A stretch of 64,000 nucleotides of DNA from positions 1-64,000 of the forward strand of contig JAEXAJ010000136.1 of the NCBI GenBank assembly GCA_023458215.1, read 5' to 3'. This DNA is from Bacteroidota bacterium (GTDB lineage: Bacteria; Bacteroidota; Bacteroidia; Bacteroidales; Bacteroidaceae). Of the stretch, positions 1-8,274 are shown in pieces (position 1 is the first letter of the stretch; the number at the start of each line of letters is the position of its first letter). Below the pieces are notes generated by a model, which worked only from the letters and a program-made list of their open reading frames with translations, was not told the origin of the DNA and ran no database searches. The position numbers and the translations under genes were made by a program.

Positions 1-15
1 ATAGACGAATGGGCC
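1..15 (-). tRNA. tRNA-Glu, 5' end only (cut by window edge)
   Basis: The reverse complement of bases 1-15 reads GGCCCATTCGTCTAT. This matches the acceptor 5' strand plus the T8-C-G-T-C-T-A start of the D arm typical of bacterial tRNA-Glu. The rest of the gene, with anticodon and T arm, lies outside the window, so the identity rests on 15 bases plus a very good promoter 58 bases upstream. Confidence 0.6.
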
Positions 16-72
16 ATCCTGGCGTGAGCATTTCTGCTCTGCAATCGAGGGTTTGTTTCTCTTTTGCGGTTG

Positions 73-103
73 CAAAGGTAGAAACTATTTTTAAACTACC
101 AAA
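73..103 (-). promoter_or_regulatory. Bacteroides-type promoter for the tRNA
   Basis: On the minus strand, TTTG (100-103) is followed after exactly 19 bases by TACCTTTG (73-80). This is the -33 / -7 consensus TTTG-N19-TAnnTTTG of the Bacteroides primary sigma factor. Transcription would start near base 66 and give a leader of about 50 bases before the tRNA. Confidence 0.75.
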
Positions 104-236
104 ATATTCTATAGAAAAAAATGAAGCATCTCTTGCCGTTTTTATTGATTGTATGCTTTTATTGTCTGATAATCAAATGATAACGCTCGTTGTTTTTTTT
201 ACCTCATGTTCTCGTTTTTTTTATTATTTCGCATCT

Positions 237-271
237 GTTGTTATAGATATCGGGCTTTTTTTGTAGCTTTG
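237..271 (+). promoter_or_regulatory. Probable recO promoter
   Basis: TAGCTTTG at 264-271 is an exact TAnnTTTG -7 element 33 bases before the recO start. A weak -33 match (GTTG, 237-240) lies 23 bases upstream. The stretch 104-304 is otherwise AT-rich and holds no gene. Confidence 0.5.
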
Positions 272-304
272 TTATCAGATTGAAACTTAAAAAATGACTC
301 GGGA

Positions 305-1033
305 ATGTTACAAAAGACACTGGGGATTGTGCTACATACCCTGAAATATAATGATACTTCTCTTATAGCGGACGTTTATACGGAAGTTTCCGGCAGGGCG
401 TCGTTCTTGGTGTCTGTGCCTCGTTCGCGTAAGGCGGCGGTAAAGTCGGTGCTTTTTCAACCGTTGGCAATAGTGGAGTTGGAAGTGGATTTCCGTCCGA
501 ACGCTACTATATATAAGGTAAAGGAGGCGAAGTCGTTCTATCCTTTTTCTTCGCTTCCCTACGATCCTTATAAGTCGGCCATTGCTTTATTTCTTTCGGA
601 GTTCCTGTATCGGGCTGTGCGCGAGGAGGCGGAGAACCGTCCGTTGTTCGCTTATTTGCAGCATTCCATTATTTGGTTGGACGAGTGCAGAACGGGGTAT
701 GCCAATTTTCATTTGGTTTTTCTGATGCGCTTATCCCGCTTCCTGGGGTTATATCCTAATCTTGAAGATTACAGTCGGGGTGATTATTTTGATTTGCGGG
801 GTGCTTGCTTTACGGCGTTGCGTCCACAGCTTCATTCCGACTACATCGGGCCGGAGGAGGCTTCACGCCTGACGATGTTGATGCGCATGAACTACGATAC
901 GATGCATCTTTTTGCCATGAGCCGGACGGAACGTACCCGTTGTTTGACGATAATGAACGATTATTATTCCCTTCACTTGCCCGATTTCCCTGCATTAAAG
1001 TCACTTGAAGTATTGAAGGAACTGTTCGACTAG
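305..1033 (+). CDS. recO: DNA repair protein RecO
   Basis: RecO works in the RecF pathway: it binds single-stranded DNA and SSB and helps RecR load RecA at gaps. The 242-residue length is normal for the family. Residues 1-80 look like the N-terminal OB fold (start [19 protein letters not shown], then a strand reading [10 protein letters not shown]). The rest is the helical C-terminal part. I see no CxxC zinc motif, which some RecO proteins carry. The start is the first ATG after an exact -7 element. The gene stands alone, divergent from the tRNA and convergent with the yqeY end of the division cluster, with a palindrome array directly downstream. Confidence 0.9.
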   Translation: MLQKTLGIVLHTLKYNDTSLIADVYTEVSGRASFLVSVPRSRKAAVKSVLFQPLAIVELEVDFRPNATIYKVKEAKSFYPFSSLPYDPYKSAIALFLSEFLYRAVREEAENRPLFAYLQHSIIWLDECRTGYANFHLVFLMRLSRFLGLYPNLEDYSRGDYFDLRGACFTALRPQLHSDYIGPEEASRLTMLMRMNYDTMHLFAMSRTERTRCLTIMNDYYSLHLPDFPALKSLEVLKELFD

Positions 1034-1066
1034 CTTCTGCATTAGGTTCTTATCTTCTTTCCACGA

Positions 1067-1210
1067 GGGGATATGTCCGTTTCCCCTAGCGGGAACGCCC
1101 GTTCCCATTAGAGGAAACGCTCGTTCCCATTAGGGGATACGGCCGTTTCCATCATAGGAAACAGGCGTTTCTGCTTGCGGATACGAGCGTTTCCTACCGG
1201 TAGGAAACGG
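1067..1210. repeat. Tandem array of short palindromes (GGAAACG..CGTTTCC units)
   Basis: About six and a half units of 22-24 bases follow one another. Each has a left half like GGAAACG or GGGATACG and a right half like CGTTTCC or CGTTCCC, often joined by CATTAG or a similar linker. Every unit can fold into a small hairpin, and units vary while keeping self-complementarity (GGGAACG pairs with CGTTCCC, GGAAACG with CGTTTCC). The array fills the gap between convergent recO and yqeY. Confidence 0.85.
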
Positions 1211-1247
1211 CAAGGCGCTGTCTATCAGCAAGAAAAAGACATGAAAA

Positions 1248-1311
1248 AGCCGTATTTCAAGCCTCTTTTCTTCTCTTTACTAGTAAAAGAGAATACGCTT
1301 GAAATACGGCT
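1248..1311 (-). terminator. Terminator at the end of the division cluster
   Basis: A 15-base inverted repeat (arms 1248-1262 and 1297-1311, AGCCGTATTTCAAGC and its complement) encloses a second inner stem (CTCTTTT / AAAAGAG). Read on the minus strand, the outer stem is followed by TTTTCATG and then more T-rich sequence, so it fits intrinsic termination 25 bases after the yqeY stop. Confidence 0.8.
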
Positions 1312-1336
1312 TCGTATTAAGAGGTCTGCTATCTTA

Positions 1337-1786
1337 TTATCCCAGCAGTTCTTTTACTTTAGCAGAAATAGCTCGTCCTTCGGCCAGTCCGGCAAGTTTC
1401 TTGCTGGCCACGCCCATTACCTTGCCCATATCTTTGGCGCTTTCGGCACCTGTTTCGGCAATGATTTCCTTCAAAGCTGCTTCCAGTTCTTCGGGAGTCA
1501 TCTGCTTGGGCAAATAGGCTTCCATCACTTTTACCTGTGCCAATTCCGGGTCTGCCAAGTCCTGACGACCTTGTTGCATGTAGATTTCGGCAGCATCTTT
1601 GCCTTGTTTAGTCAATTTCTGAATGATCTTCAAAGCATCTGCATCACTCAACGAATCATTGGCGCCCGGGGCCGTTTTAGCTTCCAGGAATACTTTCTTT
1701 ATATTTCTCAAAGTTTCGAGAGCCACTTTATCTTTAGCTTTCATTGCGGTTTTAATGTCTTCGCTGACTCTTTCAAATAGATCCAT
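1337..1786 (-). CDS. GatB/YqeY domain protein
   Basis: This 149-residue protein spans one whole YqeY domain, the domain also found at the C-terminus of the GatB subunit of the tRNA-dependent amidotransferase. Typical features are the start MDLFERVSEDIKTAMKAKDKVALETLR, the central acidic helix, PKQMTPEELEAALKEIIAE, and the glycine-rich MGKVMGVASKKLAG near the end. Stand-alone YqeY has no firmly established function. A role at aminoacyl-tRNA is inferred from the fold. It is the last gene of the division cluster, 119 bases after ftsZ, with an inverted pair of repeats between them and a terminator after it. Confidence 0.88.
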   Translation of the reverse strand: MDLFERVSEDIKTAMKAKDKVALETLRNIKKVFLEAKTAPGANDSLSDADALKIIQKLTKQGKDAAEIYMQQGRQDLADPELAQVKVMEAYLPKQMTPEELEAALKEIIAETGAESAKDMGKVMGVASKKLAGLAEGRAISAKVKELLG

Positions 1787-1798
1787 AATTGTTATTTT

Positions 1799-1911
1799 TA
1801 ACCCCCCGAACCTCCTGAAGGGGGAGGGGGATGGTTTTGTATCTCATTTGTTTTTACTCATTCTGAGGCGGAGTATTCTCCTCCCCCTTTAGGGGGACGA
1901 GGGGGTTAGAA
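1799..1911. repeat. Inverted pair of a G/C-rich intergenic repeat (ftsZ-yqeY spacer)
   Basis: The element at 1799-1832 (TAACCCCCCGAACC, then CCTGAAGGGGGAG) and the element at 1878-1911 are inverted copies of one another. The second, on the plus strand, reads CTCCCCCTTTAGGGGGACG then AGGGGGTTAGAA. Both carry an inner CCCCTTTAGGGG-type palindrome. The right copy begins exactly at the ftsZ stop codon. A related element overlaps the stop of the GH43 gene at 39247-39280. Confidence 0.8.
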
Positions 1912-3222
1912 TGTGATGACTCCTCCTTCGTTGTTGCTTCCGCCTTCCTGTGCTTCCTCGGTGGCGAGAATGCTTTCTTGTTCGGCTTTGGCCTTGATGT
2001 TGTTCAGTGTGCTCTTGTCACGGGAATAAGTCGGGGTATTCTCTACCAAGCTGATAATGTCGGCATTGTCCAAGTCTTCGGGGTTGAAGATGTAGATGTG
2101 GCGGCGACGGCTGCGTTGGTATTTGGCGTTGGCGTCTTTGCCGTAATAGGTTTCACGGCGGTTGCGCTTCTGCTCCTCTTCTTCTTCCAGTTCGGCAAGA
2201 CGCTTTTGTTCTTCGGCGGTACGCTGCGTGATGCGGTCGTCCATCTCTTTCATGTGGATGTCCTGAATGCCGAAACCGGTGGCAAGCAAGGTGATCTTGA
2301 CGCTTTGCTCCAAATGGTCGTCGATAGCCATACCGAACTTCGTTTCGAAATCGCGGCTGAAGCGGTTCATGAACTCTTTTATCTCGTCCATTTCGCTCAT
2401 CATCAGCTTGTATTGTGAACTGTAGGAGATGTTGAGCAGCACCTTCTTGGAGTTGAAGATATCGTTGTTGTTCAGCAAAGGAGAGTGTTGTGCGTTCTTG
2501 ATGGCTTCGCTGACGCGACTTTCGCCTTCGCCGTAACCGGTACTCATGATGGCTACGCCGCCGTCTTTCAATACCGTCTTCACGTCGTTGAAGTCGAGGT
2601 TGACCTTTCCATGCAGGGTTATGATTTCAGCGATACTCTTGGCGGCTACCGAGAGGGTGTCATCAGCCTTGTCGAAAGCGTCGTCCACGGAGAGCTCGCT
2701 GTATATCTCGCTCAATTTTTCATTGTTGATAACCAGGAGGGCATCTACGTGCTTGCTGATTTCCTCAACGCCGTCCAATGCCTGGTCTATCTTCTTGTCG
2801 CCTTCCCAACGGAACGGGATGGTGACGATACCGATCGTAAGGATATCCATTTCCTTTGCGGTCTGCGCGATGATGGGAGCGGCACCGGTACCAGTACCAC
2901 CACCCATTCCTGCGGTGATGAATACCATCTTGGTGCCATCGTTCAGCATATTCCTGATGTCGTCTATACTTTCTTCTGCGGCTTTGCGGGCGCGTGCAGG
3001 ACGGTTTCCGGCACCTAGTCCTTCCTTACCGAGTTGCAACTTTACAGGTACGGGAGAATCCTTCAACGCTTGGTTATCTGTGTTGCACAGTACGAACGTC
3101 ACGTCATGTATGCCTTCCCGGTACATGTGGTTTACGGCGTTACCGCCACCACCACCTACGCCGATCACTTTGATTATCTTCGGAGAATCAGTCGGGAAAT
3201 CGAATTGTACTATATCGTCCAT
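1906..3222 (-). CDS. ftsZ: Cell division GTPase FtsZ
   Basis: FtsZ is the tubulin-like GTPase that polymerises into the division ring. I place the start at 3222 (MDDIVQFDFPTDSPK), not at the upstream in-frame ATG at 3264. The extra 14 residues would be encoded by the spacer repeat, and homologues begin at MDDI or MTDE. That gives 438 residues. The tubulin signature GGGTGTG is at 107-113, with the T7-loop region NLDFNDVKTVL near 215. A long charged linker with a run of glutamates follows, and near the end a conserved peptide reading HIYIFNPEDLDNADIISLVE. It follows ftsA after a 142-base spacer whose hairpin ends 9 bases before this start. Confidence 0.96.
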   Translation of the reverse strand: MDDIVQFDFPTDSPKIIKVIGVGGGGGNAVNHMYREGIHDVTFVLCNTDNQALKDSPVPVKLQLGKEGLGAGNRPARARKAAEESIDDIRNMLNDGTKMVFITAGMGGGTGTGAAPIIAQTAKEMDILTIGIVTIPFRWEGDKKIDQALDGVEEISKHVDALLVINNEKLSEIYSELSVDDAFDKADDTLSVAAKSIAEIITLHGKVNLDFNDVKTVLKDGGVAIMSTGYGEGESRVSEAIKNAQHSPLLNNNDIFNSKKVLLNISYSSQYKLMMSEMDEIKEFMNRFSRDFETKFGMAIDDHLEQSVKITLLATGFGIQDIHMKEMDDRITQRTAEEQKRLAELEEEEEQKRNRRETYYGKDANAKYQRSRRRHIYIFNPEDLDNADIISLVENTPTYSRDKSTLNNIKAKAEQESILATEEAQEGGSNNEGGVITF

Positions 3223-3231
3223 AATATTTTC

Positions 3232-3359
3232 TAATGTGCCAATGTGGCAATGTGCTAATGCCATTTGCCTGGCCTTGTTAATTAATCGTCTCTTGTTCTC
3301 ATCCGGTTATTATGTTTCAGCGCATTCTTTCATTAGCACATTAACACATTACCGCATTA
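3232..3359. repeat. Iterated-word inverted repeat, ftsA-ftsZ spacer
   Basis: The left arm 3232-3260 (TAATGTGCCAATGTGG and so on) and right arm 3331-3359 (CATTAGCACATTAACAC and so on) are complementary with few mismatches. Each is made of repeats of an 8-base word close to TAATGTGC. In the mRNA the arm begins at the ftsA stop codon and the hairpin closes 9 bases before the ftsZ ATG. The loop is about 70 bases. Confidence 0.8.
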
Positions 3360-3364
3360 TCTCA

Positions 3365-4798
3365 TTATTTCATGTCGTCGTCCGAGAAGATCTCTTTGGA
3401 GAACTTGTCGAAGGTGCGTTCAAACCAGCCCGGTCCTTCTTTCTTCTTCCGTTTCTTTTCTTCTTTTTCGCGTTGTTCTTTCTCTCTGCGTTCACGTTCC
3501 TTACGTTCTTTTTCTTCTTTATCCCGTTGGGCTTTGGCAGCGCGTGCGGCGGCTTCCTGTGCTTTCAGGGTTTCGTCGTTATCGAACATGTTGACGGTCT
3601 TTACAGGTTCGGAGGGGGCGGCCGGTTTCGGTTTGGGCACTTCTTGCAGGCAACAGTTGTCGTTTCCGGCAGCAAGCAGTCCGAGCAGTGTATTTTGCAT
3701 ACCGTCCTTTTTCAACGCATCGCTATATCCATGAATAGTGTTGTGTGCAAACTTTGCACTCTTGATCTTCTCCACTTTGCTTAGCTTGCGGAAAGCGTCT
3801 TCGATATTCTTCAGGTTGGCGCCTCCACCAGTAAATATCACTCCGGAGAAAAGTTTGTCTTCGTAACCCGACAATTGCAGTTGGTTCCATACGTTAGCAA
3901 GGATTTCTTCGACACGGGCTTCGATGATGTTGTTCAACTTAGCCAATTCGATGGTACGTCCGTCGTCCAGTGTACATACGGCAGGGATTTCGGCATTGTC
4001 TTCTTCCTCATCATACAGGGCATTGCCGTATTGCAATTTCAGCTTCTCGGCATCCTCTTCTTCCATTTGCAGGGAGGCGATGTCATGAGTAATGTTGCTT
4101 CCACCCAGCGGCAATACACTTAGGTAGCGCAGGATGTTGTTTTTATACACTATAACGGTCGTAGTATCTGCTCCGAAGTCTACCAAAGCGCAACCTGAGC
4201 GCATCTCATTCTCTGTCAGCACTACATTTGCCAGGGCTACCGGTGCGATCAGCAGGTCGGCAATCTCCACCTTTGCTTGCTCGAAACTATGTTCCAAGTT
4301 CTTTTTAAGCGAAGCGCGGGCCACGATATTCAGGAACTGACCGGTAATATGTTTGCCTGCCACTCCTACCGGGTCGGCCTGTAGATTATTGTCTATCTTG
4401 TATTCTTGCGGGGCGACATCCAGTACGGTCATTTCCGCCAGGGGAACTTCCAGGTTCTCGTCACATATTGCGTCGATGAGCTCTTGCGAGATAATACCTT
4501 CTTCTTCCAGCGTACGGCTTACCGCATTCTTTACCGTGCGCAATGATTGTCCGCCGATGCCTACATATACTTTGGCAATGGAGTTGTTGAGCTGGCTTTC
4601 CAGCTTGTTGATGATGGTAGTCAGTGCTTGTGCTGTCTTGTCAATGTTGTAGATCGCACCCTTGTGGATAAACGAGGATGCGTCTTCGCGTGCATAAGCC
4701 AACACCTGGATGCTTCCGTCACTGTTCTTCTTTCCTGCGATACCGGAAATCTTGGAAGAACTCAACTCAATAGCGGCGATGAAATCTGTTGTTGCCAT
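3365..4798 (-). CDS. ftsA: Cell division protein FtsA
   Basis: FtsA is the actin-like ATPase that ties FtsZ filaments to the inner membrane. The start MATTDFIAAIELSSSKISGIAG is the phosphate-1 loop of the actin fold. The SHS2-type 1C domain follows (KVYVGIGGQSLRTVKN), then the phosphate-2 region (CALVDFGADTTTVIVY) and the adenosine motif FTGGGANLKNI. At 477 residues it is longer than E. coli FtsA because residues about 405-460 are a run of lysine, arginine and glutamate (KERKERERREKEQREKEEKK). The C-terminal GWFERTFDKFSKEIF is a credible amphipathic membrane-binding helix. It lies between ftsQ and ftsZ, with iterated-word hairpins on both sides. Confidence 0.95.
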   Translation of the reverse strand: MATTDFIAAIELSSSKISGIAGKKNSDGSIQVLAYAREDASSFIHKGAIYNIDKTAQALTTIINKLESQLNNSIAKVYVGIGGQSLRTVKNAVSRTLEEEGIISQELIDAICDENLEVPLAEMTVLDVAPQEYKIDNNLQADPVGVAGKHITGQFLNIVARASLKKNLEHSFEQAKVEIADLLIAPVALANVVLTENEMRSGCALVDFGADTTTVIVYKNNILRYLSVLPLGGSNITHDIASLQMEEEDAEKLKLQYGNALYDEEEDNAEIPAVCTLDDGRTIELAKLNNIIEARVEEILANVWNQLQLSGYEDKLFSGVIFTGGGANLKNIEDAFRKLSKVEKIKSAKFAHNTIHGYSDALKKDGMQNTLLGLLAAGNDNCCLQEVPKPKPAAPSEPVKTVNMFDNDETLKAQEAAARAAKAQRDKEEKERKERERREKEQREKEEKKRKKKEGPGWFERTFDKFSKEIFSDDDMK

Positions 4799-4820
4799 AT
4801 CTATTTAATTTATAATTTCT

Positions 4821-4889
4821 AATTTATGATTTATGATTTCTTGTTGATGATTTCTATGCTGCGTAGCTATAAATCATAAATCATAAATC
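4821..4889. repeat. Iterated-word inverted repeat, ftsQ-ftsA spacer
   Basis: Arms at 4821-4839 (AATTTATGATTTATGATTT) and 4871-4889 (AAATCATAAATCATAAATC) pair almost perfectly. An inner stem (GATTTCTATGCT with AGCTATAAATC) extends the hairpin. The word is GATTTAT. The right arm covers the last codons and stop of ftsQ. The other arm ends 22 bases from the ftsA start. Confidence 0.85.
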
Positions 4890-5630
4890 TTTTCCTTCTC
4901 TTTTTGTGCAAATAATCTGGTTGCCAAATTCAACGCTGATACGAGAGTATTTGTTCCAGCCAACCTGGTTCAATGCTTTCTCGTAGAACTTTTTCACCCG
5001 TTCGAGCTTCCTTTCATATCCATCCAGTTTGCCGAGGTAAATGAGGTGGTCGCCAACCCTGGGCACCAGCTCTACATTCTTGCCGGGCAATACGTGGATT
5101 TGTTCAATTTGTGCCTCCCAGAAAGGATTATTCTGCAAAAATACACCAAACTTATATAAATCCCTCATGGCAAAGGACTTTTCTACATTTCCGGTGACAA
5201 TGGCAAGGTGCGCAACGCATTTAGCGTCGGGTGGCATCACGGTTCCTTTGTTGTCCAGATAATAATTATCGCCATTGGCACTCATTACCCTCAGAATAGG
5301 AATACGTTGAGTAACCTCCATGCAAACCTTGCCGCTGGGAGTCTTGTAGCACTCCACTTGGTCGATAAGCGGATGTTTGGAGAGTTCCTTTTCCAAAGTC
5401 TTGGTGCGGATGCGCTCCATCTTTTTGCCTACGGGGTTGATGCCTTTAGTCTCCAATAAGGTAGCTACTTCCTTTTTCGTGATGAAACCGGCATATACCG
5501 TATCTTTTATGATTAACTCTACATCATGGCACACCTGGGCATCCGGCTTCCGGTTGAAAGCCGTGATTGCTACCACCAGATAGGCGATGACAAGCAACAT
5601 AACGAGGGATAGTAGAATCCTTTTAATCAT
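4881..5630 (-). CDS. ftsQ: Cell division protein FtsQ
   Basis: FtsQ is a bitopic inner-membrane protein that links early and late divisome components in the periplasm. The 249 residues begin MIKRILLSLVMLLVIAYLVVA, a short cytoplasmic tail and one membrane helix (about 4-24). A POTRA-like region follows (ELIIKDTVYAGFITKKEVATLLE, then IRTKTLEKELSKHPLIDQVECYK), then the beta domain (DNKGTVMPPDAKCVAHLAIVTG). Divergence from proteobacterial FtsQ is normal for Bacteroidetes. Position between murC and ftsA supports the call. Its last residues are encoded inside the spacer repeat arm. Confidence 0.88.
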   Translation of the reverse strand: MIKRILLSLVMLLVIAYLVVAITAFNRKPDAQVCHDVELIIKDTVYAGFITKKEVATLLETKGINPVGKKMERIRTKTLEKELSKHPLIDQVECYKTPSGKVCMEVTQRIPILRVMSANGDNYYLDNKGTVMPPDAKCVAHLAIVTGNVEKSFAMRDLYKFGVFLQNNPFWEAQIEQIHVLPGKNVELVPRVGDHLIYLGKLDGYERKLERVKKFYEKALNQVGWNKYSRISVEFGNQIICTKREGKDL

Positions 5631-5647
5631 AATACAAAGTATTTAAT

Positions 5648-5740
5648 GAAGAATTGAGAATGAAGAATTGCTATGCAGTGCGATTGTACGCTCCGCAATC
5701 GTGCGCAGCCAATTCTTCATTCTTCATTCCTCATTCTTAA
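5648..5740. repeat. Iterated-word inverted repeat, murC-ftsQ spacer
   Basis: The left arm 5648-5670 (GAAGAATTGAGAATGAAGAA) is the complement, with small offsets, of the right arm 5710-5740 (CAATTCTTCATTCTTCATTC). An inner CGATTG / CAATCG stem sits in the loop. The word is GAATGAA. The right arm overlaps the end of murC and encodes its final residues RMRNEE and stop. The left arm ends 17 bases before the ftsQ start. Confidence 0.85.
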
Positions 5741-7105
5741 TTTAAGTGTTATCTCCGGTACATAGTTGTCCAAGTCTCCGGCACCTAATACAATCAGTAC
5801 TTCGATGGGCTTCTGTGAAAGGAGACTTAAATCATCTTCTTTCTTGCAGATGCATTTCTCGATGCCCGGACGCAGATTATTATAAATCAACTCGCTGGTT
5901 ACACCGGGGATGGGTTGTTCACGTGCCGGATAGATCTCGGTCAGGATCACTTCATCCAACAAAGAAAGGCTGTCTGCAAAATCTTTGTAGAAGTCACGGG
6001 TACGTGTATATAGATGAGGTTGGAAGATAGCAGTGATCTTCTTGTCCTGATATAACTCACGGATGGACTTCACGCTTTGGGCTATTTCTGCCGGGTGGTG
6101 GGCGTAGTCGCTAAGGAATACTATTTTATCCGTCTTCAGTTTGAAGTCGAAACGGCGGTCTACACCATGGAAACTGGCCATGCCTTGCTTGATCTCTTCA
6201 TCCGTAGCACCGCTAAGGTGGGCGAGAGCCATGGCTGCAACACCGTTCTCGATATTGATGCTGACGGGAACACCCAGTTGGATGTCATTGATACGAGTAT
6301 CAGGGGCAACGAAATCAATAAAGATTTCACCATTGCCTATGCGGATATTCTCGGCGTGGAAGTCACCTTCGTCTTTAGAGTAAGTATATACTTTTACTCC
6401 GGGTTGTACCTCGGGCTGCAAACTGATTCCTTTGCGGATAATCAATGCACCGCCCGGCTGAATGAGCGTGGTATAATGGCGGAAGCTTTCCAAATAAGCT
6501 TCCTCGGTTCCATAGATGTCCAAGTGGTCGGGGTCGGTAGCTGTTATTACGCTTAACCAAGGAGACAACCAATGGAAAGAACGGTCGAACTCATCTGCTT
6601 CAATCACCGTATAAGGGCTGGTTGAAGAAAGTAACAAGTTAGTGCCGTAATTCTTCGAGATACCACCAAGGAAGGCAGTGCACTCTACATGCGACTGATG
6701 TAATAAATGGGCAGCCATCGTGCTGGTGGTAGTCTTACCGTGAGTTCCGGCAACACACAAACCTTTGCTGCTGCGGGTGATGATGCCTAATACTTGAGAA
6801 CGCTTGTATATCTCGAAACCATTTTCACGAAAATAAACCAGTTCGGCATGCTCCTGAGGAACGGCAGGGGTGTAAACCACCAAAGTGGTAGCTTTATCCT
6901 TGCAACTGTCAGGAATGAGGTTGACATCTTCCTCGTAATGTATTTGTGCACCTTCCGTTATCAGGCGTTCGGTCAATTCACTCGGAGTACGGTCGTAGCC
7001 TGCCACCACTTTCCCTTTAGAAAGGAAGTAGCGTATCAAGGCACTCATACCGATGCCGCCGGCACCGACAAAATAAACGGATTTGATTGTTTCTAAGTCT
7101 TTCAT
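5717..7105 (-). CDS. murC: UDP-N-acetylmuramate--L-alanine ligase MurC
   Basis: MurC adds L-alanine to UDP-MurNAc in the cytoplasm using ATP. The 462 residues show the family order: N-terminal Rossmann domain (VYFVGAGGIGMSALIRYFLSKG, 10-31), central ATPase P-loop (AGTHGKTTTSTMAAHLL, near 120), the metal-binding loop TVIEADEFDRSFHWL, DHLDIYG, and the C-terminal domain with DYAHHPAEI and FQPHLYTRT. Its stop lies in the spacer hairpin downstream. It starts one base after the murG stop, so the two are tightly coupled. Confidence 0.96.
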   Translation of the reverse strand: MKDLETIKSVYFVGAGGIGMSALIRYFLSKGKVVAGYDRTPSELTERLITEGAQIHYEEDVNLIPDSCKDKATTLVVYTPAVPQEHAELVYFRENGFEIYKRSQVLGIITRSSKGLCVAGTHGKTTTSTMAAHLLHQSHVECTAFLGGISKNYGTNLLLSSTSPYTVIEADEFDRSFHWLSPWLSVITATDPDHLDIYGTEEAYLESFRHYTTLIQPGGALIIRKGISLQPEVQPGVKVYTYSKDEGDFHAENIRIGNGEIFIDFVAPDTRINDIQLGVPVSINIENGVAAMALAHLSGATDEEIKQGMASFHGVDRRFDFKLKTDKIVFLSDYAHHPAEIAQSVKSIRELYQDKKITAIFQPHLYTRTRDFYKDFADSLSLLDEVILTEIYPAREQPIPGVTSELIYNNLRPGIEKCICKKEDDLSLLSQKPIEVLIVLGAGDLDNYVPEITLKLRMRNEE

Positions 7106-7106
7106 T

Positions 7107-8249
7107 CTATTTCTTTATCAATTTCAACACCTCTTTTGCAATAATAGTTGCCGAGTCTGGCAATGCCAGTTTAGCAATGTTCTCGCTTAAGCTTTTCAAT
7201 TTCTCAGCATTGGTTATTGTTTCCATGGCTACCGGCAAAAGTTTATCTTTTGCGTCTGCATCTTTTACATAGATGGCGGCGTCTTTGTTGACCAATGCCA
7301 ATGCATTCTTTGTTTGGTGATCCTCGGCTACATTGGGCGAGGGAACCAGAATAACGGGTTTATGTAATAGGCAGAACTCTGAAATAGAGCCTGCACCCGC
7401 ACGTGAAATAACCAGATCGGCAGCGGCGTATGCACTTGCCATGTCTTTGATAAAATCCGTCACATATAAGTTCGGGATGGCATGGATATGTGGGTGGCGA
7501 ACCGGTTCTCCGGTAACGGCAGTAATTGCTTCTCTGATTTGTTCGATGTAAATCTTTCCCGTTTGCCAGATGAATTGTATGTCCGGGTTATTGCGGATAA
7601 TGTCTAATCCGCCGATCAACGTTTCATTGATAGTACGGGCACCAAGACTACCTCCTAAGATGAGAATGGTCTTCTTCGTTGGATGGAGCCCGAAGTTCTC
7701 CGTGGCTTCTTCATGAGAAATGGAATGCCCGAGTAAGTTCTGGCGTACCGGATTCCCCGTCATGATAATCTTTTCTGCGGGGAAGAACTTCTCCATACCT
7801 TCGTATGCCACACATATCTTGCATGCTTTCTGAGCAAGCAGTTTGTTGGTCACACCGGCATACGAGTTTTGCTCTTGTATCAGTGTGGGAACACCCATCA
7901 TTCCTGCCGTCTTCAATGTGGGACCACTGGCATAGCCGCCCACGCCTACCGCTACTTGTGGCTTGAAATTCTTGATAATGCTTCTTGCCTTCCACTGGCT
8001 GCGAGCCAGCTTTACGAGTACGGCGATATTTTTCCACAGATGTTTGCGGTCAAATCCGGCAATGGGTAAGCCGATGATCTGATACCCGGCATCGGGTACG
8101 CGCTGCATCTCCATTCTTCCTTCAGCACCGACAAAGAGGATTTCTGCGTCGGGGCACAACTCTTTTATAGCGTTGGCGATGGAAACTGCCGGGAAGATAT
8201 GTCCTCCGGTTCCTCCTCCGCTGATGATAATGCGTGGTTTGTTATTCAT
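7107..8249 (-). CDS. murG: Lipid II synthase MurG
   Basis: MurG transfers GlcNAc from UDP-GlcNAc to lipid I at the inner face of the membrane. The 380 residues show the GT28 pattern: the N-terminal glycine loop ISGGGTGGHIFPAVSIA (8-24), a second glycine loop GVGGYASGPTLKTA, GNPVRQNLL, the hinge ILGGSLGARTINE, and the donor-site segment DLVISRAGAGSISEFCLLHKPVILVPSP with its H/E and Q residues (AEDHQTKNA). It lies between ftsW (25 bases upstream) and murC (1 base downstream). Confidence 0.96.
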   Translation of the reverse strand: MNNKPRIIISGGGTGGHIFPAVSIANAIKELCPDAEILFVGAEGRMEMQRVPDAGYQIIGLPIAGFDRKHLWKNIAVLVKLARSQWKARSIIKNFKPQVAVGVGGYASGPTLKTAGMMGVPTLIQEQNSYAGVTNKLLAQKACKICVAYEGMEKFFPAEKIIMTGNPVRQNLLGHSISHEEATENFGLHPTKKTILILGGSLGARTINETLIGGLDIIRNNPDIQFIWQTGKIYIEQIREAITAVTGEPVRHPHIHAIPNLYVTDFIKDMASAYAAADLVISRAGAGSISEFCLLHKPVILVPSPNVAEDHQTKNALALVNKDAAIYVKDADAKDKLLPVAMETITNAEKLKSLSENIAKLALPDSATIIAKEVLKLIKK

Positions 8250-8274
8250 CTATTTCTCAGTTTTAATTCTCTAT

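Noticed and set aside
9..266. 85-codon open frame at the window start
   Set aside because: It reads through the reverse complement of the tRNA 5' end and its promoter. No protein-like composition.
1067..1210. CRISPR or integron-type attachment array
   Set aside because: Units are contiguous small palindromes without spacers, and there is no integrase or cas gene nearby.
1906..3264. ftsZ start at 3264
   Set aside because: The added residues MALAHCHIGTLENI are encoded by the spacer repeat words. The ATG at 3222 matches the family N-terminus.
2546..3784. 412-codon frame antisense to ftsZ and ftsA
   Set aside because: It is a shadow of two strongly conserved genes with serine/phenylalanine-rich composition and crosses their spacer. 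Long antisense frames are common in this base composition.
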